NCBI GenBank assembly: GCA_050180895.1
Contig: JBFXDS010000005.1
Location: 62,001-126,000 of the forward strand
Direction: 5' to 3'
Origin: JBGPEQ01 sp050180895
GTDB taxonomy: Bacteria; Pseudomonadota; Alphaproteobacteria; Dongiales; Dongiaceae
DNA: 64,000 nt
Part shown: positions 58,619-64,000 of the stretch, one piece after another
How the letters are laid out: every line of letters starts with the position of its first letter
Position numbering within the stretch: the stretch's first letter is position 1
Notes under the pieces: generated by a model
Seen by the model: the letters and a program-made list of their open reading frames with translations, nothing else
Database searches by the model: none
What the model was told of the DNA's origin: nothing
Program-made: the position numbers and the translations under genes

Positions 58619-59611
58619 TTATGGCGCGGGGAGGTGGAGGATCCGGGTGACCGGGCCGTGCTTTTCCCAGCCTTGGACGGTGAGGCGGCCGGCGGCGGGG
58701 TCGAGGACGGCGGCGAGGCGAGTGTAGGGGTTGGCGACGGGAGGGGCGACCCAGGCGAGGGGGTCGGCGAGGTTGTCTATACAAGCGGAGAGGCCGGCTT
58801 GGCGGGCGTGGCTGTCGTAGCCGCGTGGCCGGCCGCGGCCGAAGGTGGGAGTCAGCCAGTGGTTGGCGACGCAGGCGGGCGCGGCGGTGACGGCGGCGCG
58901 GTCCTCGGTGCGCTCGATGATGCAGCCCGCGCTCGCCGACGCGCCGGCGAGGATGAAGAGGGCGGGCAGGCAGATCGGCGTGTCGATGAGGGCGGCCTTC
59001 GCCGCGTCGTAGGTGGCGCAGCTCTCGAACACCCGGCGCAGCAGGTGGCAGGGCGGAAGCGCCCGGCTGCGGCCGACGGCGATGCGGTCGGCGAGCCAGT
59101 CGGCCGCCAGCAGCCCGGTGCGGCGGCGCAGCGGCGCCTGGTTGATGGCGGCGGCGAAGCGGCCGGGCGCGAGCGCGGTGAAGACGCCGACGAAGCCGGG
59201 CCAGGTGATGTCGAACCACGGGCCGACGGGTGCGTCGCGGCGGGCGACGACGGCATGGCGGCCGACGCCGTGGAACGGCCAATCGAGGGTGCGGCGCAGG
59301 ACCATGCCGCGCCCGTCGGCGGCCGGCGACAGGCCGGAGGTGCAGGCCCATTCGTAGGAGAGGTTGAGGCCGTGGAGGCCGCGCCGGCCGAGGGCGGCGG
59401 CGACCGCGTCCATCTCCGCCAGATAGGGGTTGCCGGCGCGGGCGAGCCAGCCGCGGGCGCGCCAGTCGAGCAGCGCCACGAGCGGCGGCGTGAACTGGCG
59501 GCGGGCGGCGGCGATGAGCGCCTCGGCCTGCGGCCGCGTCCGGCGCAGGAGTTCGACCGGCCCGCCCGCGCCGATGTCGATGACGGGGATGGAGGGGAGG
59601 GGTGCGGTCAT
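58619..59611 (-). CDS. NAAA/acid ceramidase-like Ntn hydrolase
   Basis: This 330-aa protein of the choloylglycine-hydrolase/acid-ceramidase group has a probable nucleophile Cys in LSYEWACTSGLSPAAD, followed by GMVLRRTLDWPFHGVGRHAV and WPGFVGVFTALAPGRFAAAI, which includes the Asn-containing INQAP of the family. Ceramidase-like proteins of this class cleave N-acyl bonds after autoproteolysis before the Cys; whether this one is autoprocessed is not evident. Start ATG 59611 is preferred to in-frame GTG/TTG just upstream. It reads away from the repeat-rich rplU region. Confidence 0.75.
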   Translation of the reverse strand: MTAPLPSIPVIDIGAGGPVELLRRTRPQAEALIAAARRQFTPPLVALLDWRARGWLARAGNPYLAEMDAVAAALGRRGLHGLNLSYEWACTSGLSPAADGRGMVLRRTLDWPFHGVGRHAVVARRDAPVGPWFDITWPGFVGVFTALAPGRFAAAINQAPLRRRTGLLAADWLADRIAVGRSRALPPCHLLRRVFESCATYDAAKAALIDTPICLPALFILAGASASAGCIIERTEDRAAVTAAPACVANHWLTPTFGRGRPRGYDSHARQAGLSACIDNLADPLAWVAPPVANPYTRLAAVLDPAAGRLTVQGWEKHGPVTRILHLPAP

Positions 59612-59643
59612 CGGCACCAATGTGCCCCGGATCGGCAGGGTTT

Positions 59644-59752
59644 TGTAGGGGCGGGTCCCCTGGGTTCGGCCGTAGGCCGGCCCGAGGACAAGCTCAGCCC
59701 CGCCTTCGGTCCAGCAGCATCGACGCGGGCGAGGCTGAGACCCGCCCCTACA
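59644..59752. repeat. Long-spaced member of the GGGGCGGGT palindrome family
   Basis: Perfect 14-bp arms TGTAGGGGCGGGTC (59644-59657) and GACCCGCCCCTACA (59739-59752) enclose 81 nt that include further short dyads. It lies between two minus-strand genes. Confidence 0.75.
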
Positions 59753-59773
59753 TAAGGACCGGTCGCGCCGAGC

Positions 59774-60610
59774 TCACTTCTTCGCACGGAGACGGGCGAG
59801 GAAGAAGCCGAGGGCGATGGCGACGATCGCGCCGGCAATGGCGCCGCCCAGCGTGCCATCGAAGAGGCGGGACACGCCGAAGCGGCTTTTGCCTTCGGTC
59901 GGGTTGGCGGCGACCAGCGCAGCGACGATCGCTTTCGTCCGCCCCAGCATGGCGTCGAAGGAGTCCGATCCGTCGTGGCTGTCATAGAGATTGACGGTAG
60001 CGCTGATGCCGTTGAGTTCGGTCATGCTGATGATGCCGCCGATGTGCCTCTCGGTGCCGCCCTCGCGGAGGCGTTGCAGCACCGCGATGTAGATGGCCGA
60101 ATCGTCTTGCCCGATCGTGCCGAGCAGGCGCGTCTCGCCGGCTTCGACAGGATAGGCGTCGCCGAGTTCGGCCCTTACTTCGTCGACGCGCTGGCGCACG
60201 ATTTGCCCGATATCGCCCTTGGTCAGGGTCTTGCCGCCATCCTGCTTGTCCGCCACGCGCCGCATCTCGGCGAGATAGTCGGCAAGCGGGAGATCGACCG
60301 GCGTGACCCGACCGTTCCCGCCCAGCTGCGCGCCGATCAGGACATAGGGCGTGATCTCGGTCTGCCCGGCGCGATAGCCGGCCAGGCTTTGGCAGTCGGC
60401 CCAGAACTCGACGAGCTCGCCGTAGCCGCGCTGCATCCTGGCGGTCAAGTTGAAGACCGTCGCATCGACGTCGTTGCTGCGATCGAGCGCGCAAAAGCCG
60501 GGCGGCGGCGCGATGTGCAGGACACGGCCGCCGACGGTGATGTCGGCGGCAAGGGCCGCGGCCGGCGAAGCGACGGCAACGGCGAGGGCGAGGGCGCGGA
60601 GGAGGTTCAT
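59774..60610 (-). CDS. Secreted, membrane-tethered protein of unknown function
   Basis: This 278-aa protein has a signal peptide (MNLLRALALAVAVASPAAAL), a periplasmic domain and a C-terminal membrane helix (TLGGAIAGAIVAIALGFFLA) with basic end. The middle has GFCALDRSNDVDATVFNLTA and TELNGISATVNLYDSHDGSD. The two Cys at about 39 and 72 could form a disulfide. I do not recognise the family; it looks like small proteobacterial periplasmic proteins of the kind annotated hypothetical. Confidence 0.7.
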   Translation of the reverse strand: MNLLRALALAVAVASPAAALAADITVGGRVLHIAPPPGFCALDRSNDVDATVFNLTARMQRGYGELVEFWADCQSLAGYRAGQTEITPYVLIGAQLGGNGRVTPVDLPLADYLAEMRRVADKQDGGKTLTKGDIGQIVRQRVDEVRAELGDAYPVEAGETRLLGTIGQDDSAIYIAVLQRLREGGTERHIGGIISMTELNGISATVNLYDSHDGSDSFDAMLGRTKAIVAALVAANPTEGKSRFGVSRLFDGTLGGAIAGAIVAIALGFFLARLRAKK

Positions 60611-60701
60611 GGGCCTTGTGCCGAGGATCGGTGGGTCGGTCGGCGATTCTTATAGCGCGAGTGTTAAGGAAAGGTCCCGTTCGTCACCACATCGATGCCC
60701 T

Positions 60702-60732
60702 TGTCGGGGCGGGTTTCAAACCCGCCCCGACA
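60702..60732. repeat. 14-bp palindrome of the GGGGCGGGT family
   Basis: TGTCGGGGCGGGTT, a 3-nt loop TCA, and AACCCGCCCCGACA form a perfect stem before the SDR gene. Confidence 0.75.
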
Positions 60733-60813
60733 TGCGCGTGGCAACGGTTGTGTTCCTTGACCCATTGGCCGGAGGTGGGGGAACCTTTGGGCGGCGAAGG
60801 CGGGGGCGGGACC

Positions 60814-61596
60814 ATGACTGCTCAACAATTGCTGGCGGGGAAGCGGGCGCTGGTGACCGGGGCGGCGGCGGGGATCGGCGCGGCGATCGTGCGGGCGCTG
60901 GCCGGGGCCGGGGCGCGCGTGGCGGTGACGGATCTCGATGCGGGGGCGGCGACGGCGCTGGCGAAGGAGGTGGGCGGCGGGGCGGCGGCGTTCCGGCTCG
61001 ACGTGACGGATGCGGCGGAGACGGACCGGGTGTTCGACGTGGCCATCGCCGCGTTCGGCGGGCTCGACATCGTCTGCGCCAATGCCGGCATCTCCACCAT
61101 GAACCGCGTGACCGAGCTGACGGAAAAGGAATGGGACGCCAACATGGCGGTGAACGCCAAGGGCGTGTTCCTCACCAACCGCGCGGCGGTGCGGCGCTGG
61201 CGCGCGGCGCGCGCGCCGGGCGTCATCGTCAACACCGCCTCGATGGCCGGCAAGACGGGCGCGCCGCTGCTGGCGCACTACGCCGCCAGCAAGTTCGCGG
61301 TGGTGGGCTTCACGCAATCGCTGGCCAAGGAGGTGGGGGCCGACGGCATCCGCGCGAACTGCGTGTGCCCCGGCTATGTGCGCACCTCCATGCAGGAACG
61401 CGAGCTGGCGTGGGAGGGCAGCCTGCGCGGCCTGACGCCGGAGGCCGTGCGGACGGAGTACGTGTCGCTGACGCCGCTCGGCCGCATCGAGGAGCCGGAG
61501 GACGTGGCGGACGTGGTGCTGTTCCTCGCCAGCGACCTCTCGCGCTTCATGACCGGCGAAGCGGTCTGCGTGACGGGCGGGGCGTGGATGGATTGA
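60814..61596 (+). CDS. SDR-family NAD(P)-dependent oxidoreductase
   Basis: This 260-aa classical short-chain dehydrogenase has the cofactor loop VTGAAAGIGAAIVRALAGAG, NAG in CANAGISTM, catalytic Ser in VNTASMAGKTG, Tyr-x3-Lys in AHYAASKFAVVGF and the C-terminal PLGRIEEPEDVADVVLFLAS followed by CVTGGAWMD. The substrate is not evident. A decayed partial copy of its 3' part lies at 62459. Between the two copies sits a toxin-antitoxin module. Confidence 0.92.
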   Translation: MTAQQLLAGKRALVTGAAAGIGAAIVRALAGAGARVAVTDLDAGAATALAKEVGGGAAAFRLDVTDAAETDRVFDVAIAAFGGLDIVCANAGISTMNRVTELTEKEWDANMAVNAKGVFLTNRAAVRRWRAARAPGVIVNTASMAGKTGAPLLAHYAASKFAVVGFTQSLAKEVGADGIRANCVCPGYVRTSMQERELAWEGSLRGLTPEAVRTEYVSLTPLGRIEEPEDVADVVLFLASDLSRFMTGEAVCVTGGAWMD

Positions 61597-61658
61597 GGGA
61601 CGGAGGACCATGGGTTAGCGCGATCCATGGCACTATCGTTCGCCGGCGGAGGGAAGCC

Positions 61659-61880
61659 ATGAAGGAGGTCAAGAGAAAGCGCCTGGAGGCGGCGGGTTGG
61701 AAGGTCGGAAGCGCGGCCGATTTCCTCGCGCTCGACAATGAAGAAGCCGCGAGCGACCTGAGGACCGACAAGGTCGCCATCTGTCGCGCCGTCGGAGGAA
61801 CAATCGCGCAACATGATGAGATGCAACGAAGCGATGGACAGGGCCGGCGTGACGACGATCAGGAAGAAGAGTTAGAATAG
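61659..61880 (+). pseudogene. Truncated XRE-type antitoxin
   Basis: The 73-aa frame opens MKEVKRKRLEAAGWKVGSAA and continues DFLALDNEEAA, the common N-terminus of a HigA-like XRE antitoxin family. Then the usual helix-turn-helix (L-T-Q-x-x-x-A) is missing and an unrelated acidic tail follows to the stop at 61880. A deletion with frameshift is likely. It may still be transcribed with parDE, 25 bp downstream. Confidence 0.55.
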
Positions 61881-61905
61881 GACCACAAGGCAAGGATGCC
61901 GGATC

Positions 61906-62172
61906 ATGCAGGTGGAACTCCCGCCCGAACTGGAGGAACTCGTTCGACGCCGGATGGCCAGCGGGCACTATGACTCGCCGTTCGACGTCGTGCGCGAGGC
62001 GCTGCAGCTGCTCGAGACCTATGACGAGCTGAGCCGCCGGCGCAACGCGGAGATCGGCCGCAAGATCGACGAAGGCCTGGCGCAGCTCGATCGCGGCGAG
62101 GGTATCTCCGGCGACGAGGCCCGCCGCCGGTCGAAAGCCGACCTGGCCGCGCGCCTCGCGTCCCCCCGGTGA
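61906..62172 (+). CDS. ParD-like antitoxin
   Basis: This 88-aa protein has a ribbon-helix-helix start (MQVELPPELEELVRRRMASG, HYDSPFDVVREALQLLETYD) and a charged C-terminal region (EGISGDEARRRSKADLAARL) expected to wrap the toxin. The EELVRRRMASGHYDSPFDVVREAL pattern is characteristic of ParD/CopG antitoxins. Its stop overlaps the toxin start (GTGA at 62169), as is usual. It should repress its own operon. Confidence 0.9.
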   Translation: MQVELPPELEELVRRRMASGHYDSPFDVVREALQLLETYDELSRRRNAEIGRKIDEGLAQLDRGEGISGDEARRRSKADLAARLASPR

Positions 62173-62462
62173 CGGCGTATGTCGTCGCGCCGGCGGCGAA
62201 GGCGGATATCGACGAGATAGCGCTCCACATGGCCGCTGCCGATCGAGCGGCCGCCGAAAGGTTCATCGACGACGTCTACGATGCCTTCGACCTGCTGGCC
62301 CTGCACCCTGGCCTGGGCCACCATCGTCGCGACCTTACGGACCGGCCGGTCCGCTTCTGGACCGTCATGCGCCGTTACATGATCGTCTACCGCGACCGTT
62401 CGCCCATCGAGATCGTCCGCGTGCTGAGCGGCTATCGGGATATCGCGACTCTGCTCGGGTGA
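62169..62462 (+). CDS. ParE/RelE-family toxin
   Basis: This 97-aa ParE-type toxin has YVVAPAAKADIDEIALHMAA, then FDLLALHPGLGHHRRDLTDR, PVRFWTVMRRYMIVYRDRSP and IEIVRVLSGYRDIATLL, following the fold of the RelE/ParE superfamily. ParE members poison gyrase; RelE members cut mRNA. The catalytic residues of RelE (K-x6-R) are not obvious, favouring ParE. GTG start overlaps parD by 4 nt. Confidence 0.9.
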   Translation: MTAYVVAPAAKADIDEIALHMAAADRAAAERFIDDVYDAFDLLALHPGLGHHRRDLTDRPVRFWTVMRRYMIVYRDRSPIEIVRVLSGYRDIATLLG

Positions 62463-62685
62463 TCGTCAACCGCGTCGATGGCCGGCAAAGCGGGAGCACC
62501 ACAGCTGGCGCACGACGCTGCCAGCAAGTTCGCGGTGGTGGGTTTAACGAAATCGCTGGGCACCCGCGCGAACTGCGTGTGCCCCGGGGGATGTGGCCGA
62601 CGTGGTGCTGTTCCTCGCCAGCGACCTCTCGCGCTTCATGGTCGCCGAGGCGGTCTGCGTGACGGACGGGGCGTGGATGGATTGA
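62459..62685 (+). pseudogene. Decayed partial copy of the SDR gene
   Basis: The sequence repeats, with substitutions and deletions, the part of the SDR gene from IVNTASMAGKTGAP to the end: GCCAGCAAGTTCGCGGTGGT is shared exactly, and the end GGGGCGTGGATGGATTGA is the same. About 120 bp around the PGYVRTSM region is missing, and frameshifts break the frame. It lies immediately after parE, so the toxin-antitoxin module is enclosed by SDR copies. The rest of the gap to 62828 has no gene. Confidence 0.85.
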
Positions 62686-62828
62686 CGGGGCGGCCATATG
62701 TCCGCTCGAATACTTTGGATGGACTTCTTACGAAGGACGATCGAAGCCATGACCATCAAATCGGACGCTCTTGGATTGCCTAATGTTGGGGTCAGACACA
62801 TGTTTTCGCACCCTAACCTACCTGAGGG

Positions 62829-63944
62829 TCATGGTGTAGAAGGTTGCGTTATTTCCGGAGCGTTAGCCGATTGATCGCTCATTGCAGAACCGTCCCAAAC
62901 CTCAAACTTGCCGTTTGTAAATGTGACGCCCTCACCGAAACGAGCTGTCACCGTGTCTAGGGGCTTAAATCCGTACTTGCCGTCATCATCCACCGTCACC
63001 GCGTCGAGCTTCGATACCCACGTGAATCCCGGGTACATCTGATCTGGGGCGGCGAAATTCTTTGGATCTCCCTTCAAGTGCCCGTAGAGATACTTGGCAA
63101 ATTTCAGCGGACCTCTTGGCCGCGAATATGCACCACCCCGCATACTTTCGGCTGAATCGGTGGCAACGTTACTGACCTCAATGATGGTATGTCTCACATG
63201 CTGTGCGGCACTGACCAATGCAGCGCATGCCCGTGGGCGCAGTAGCCCGAAGTTCTCCAGGCCATGCTCGAAGCGATCACTGACCCACTTCGCATCCTTG
63301 TGACAGATCGCGTCTCCATGGAATACCAGCCTCATGCGCGCTTGCTCGTCCAAGTACGGCGACAGCTTCATGGTGCCGCTCTCCTTGTAGCCCCATTCCG
63401 CTGCAAGCTGAATGTCATCAATGTCACGATCGAGTAGATGTTTGCGAAGTGCGGCAGTCTTCAGGTTCTCGACCGCCATGAAAAGGTGCGCCATCGCCAG
63501 AACCTCACTGCCCAATGTCCAGTGACGGAGTGCGACTTGATATTGTGCGATCGCACGCATAAGCCGCGCTCGGTCTGGGTTTGCCACCAAAGCTGCAAGC
63601 AGGGAGCGAACGACACCAACATTAAGCACTCTGCCAGGAACTATCGTGACCGGACGTTCGGGCAGGAATGCCTGGAAGTATTCCCGCTCATCAATGCCAT
63701 CTGTAACTTCGAACGCAATGTCAGCGTCGAGTTCGCCAACGTAGGCGTTTGCGGTGAGGCCGATGATGTACGCTATTTCTCTTGCACCGTTGACATAAAC
63801 GTCAATGGCTTGTCGGACGGACTCTGCTGAACCTCGAATCTCGACCCAGAGATCTTCGGGGATCAAATGATCCATTTTCCTGTCAATATAGCGTGTGCGA
63901 AACACCATGCGCGCTGGCGGGCTGTTATCCAGCTGATAGTTCAC
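62829..63944 (-). CDS. Low-G+C protein of unknown function, HEPN-like
   Basis: This 371-aa protein in AT-richer DNA belongs to no family I can name. The middle contains LGSEVLAMAHLFMAVENLKT and, about 60 residues later, EQARMRLVFHGDAICHKDAK. Together the Glu-bearing helix and the R-x-R-L-V-F-H motif resemble an Apea-like HEPN domain. The rest has no clear features. The base composition is unlike the genes before it. The gene is complete in the window; its start is 56 bp from the edge. Confidence 0.5.
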   Translation of the reverse strand: MNYQLDNSPPARMVFRTRYIDRKMDHLIPEDLWVEIRGSAESVRQAIDVYVNGAREIAYIIGLTANAYVGELDADIAFEVTDGIDEREYFQAFLPERPVTIVPGRVLNVGVVRSLLAALVANPDRARLMRAIAQYQVALRHWTLGSEVLAMAHLFMAVENLKTAALRKHLLDRDIDDIQLAAEWGYKESGTMKLSPYLDEQARMRLVFHGDAICHKDAKWVSDRFEHGLENFGLLRPRACAALVSAAQHVRHTIIEVSNVATDSAESMRGGAYSRPRGPLKFAKYLYGHLKGDPKNFAAPDQMYPGFTWVSKLDAVTVDDDGKYGFKPLDTVTARFGEGVTFTNGKFEVWDGSAMSDQSANAPEITQPSTP

Positions 63945-64000
63945 AGAGTAGAAGTCATCTTGTTTGAATACGGCGCTAGCTTGAGCGCGCGCTACTACTA

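Noticed and set aside
1..64000. tRNA or rRNA genes
   Set aside because: No T-arm consensus with a fitting acceptor stem and no rRNA-like sequence was seen on either strand.

Overview
The window is G+C-rich, densely coded DNA from an alphaproteobacterium, most likely of the Rhodospirillales type. The evidence is an aa3 cytochrome oxidase locus with ctaB, ctaG and surf1, a comF-grxC-nitrilase cluster, a thrC-M16 peptidase pair, a perfect CtrA box, and an rplU-rpmA-obgE-proB-proA...nadD-rsfS operon. No rRNA, tRNA, CRISPR array, integrase or transposase gene was found. Genus cannot be decided from the sequence.

Layout. 1-9.2 kb: the end of argJ, a GNAT-Nudix fusion, a GST, a CtrA-box-linked small gene, a BioC-like methyltransferase split from comF by a two-gene dioxygenase unit, grxC, a nitrilase, a permease remnant and tldD. 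9.7-16.0 kb: cytochrome c oxidase structural and assembly genes. 16.1-26.2 kb: housekeeping genes (M32 and M16 peptidases, thrC, GNAT, YqgE, DsbD, peroxiredoxin), a decayed M23 peptidase, a thioesterase and an SDR lacking the usual Tyr. 26.5-29.5 kb: a Flp pilin with strong hairpins, then two tandem PAP2-type membrane proteins. 29.5-32.9 kb: tonB-exbD-exbB, a small secreted protein and hemP with a Fur-like box, that is, an iron/heme uptake energiser.

33.2-43.7 kb holds the most coherent accessory pathway, a one-carbon cluster. It encodes a 1156-aa flavoprotein that looks like a GltD-type oxidoreductase fused to a PyrK-type reductase, a DUF1638 protein, a small 'virulence factor' family protein, two MetF paralogues around a Cys-rich MetV-like subunit, a methyl-THF:corrinoid methyltransferase and a RACo/RamA-like corrinoid activator. 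Together they suggest a route from a methyl-corrinoid to methyl-THF to methylene-THF, with electrons passing through the large flavoprotein. The corrinoid protein and the substrate methyltransferase are not in the window.

43.8-58.1 kb: an alcohol dehydrogenase-like protein, an orphan histidine kinase and the rplU-to-rsfS operon. That operon is broken between proA and nadD by about 6 kb. In this insert, two broken tartrate dehydrogenase copies sharing a ~100-bp direct repeat flank a lower-G+C block. The block encodes a CBS plus HEPN-like protein, a protein with two HNH-like zinc modules, a frameshifted small gene and an unknown protein, and it looks like a small defence or mobile island. 58.6-64 kb: an NAAA-like hydrolase, a secreted hypothetical protein, an SDR and its broken copy bracketing a ParDE module and a truncated antitoxin, and a further low-G+C unknown gene. 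Several palindromic repeat families (40-bp, 30-bp and 9-14-bp arms) are scattered between genes.
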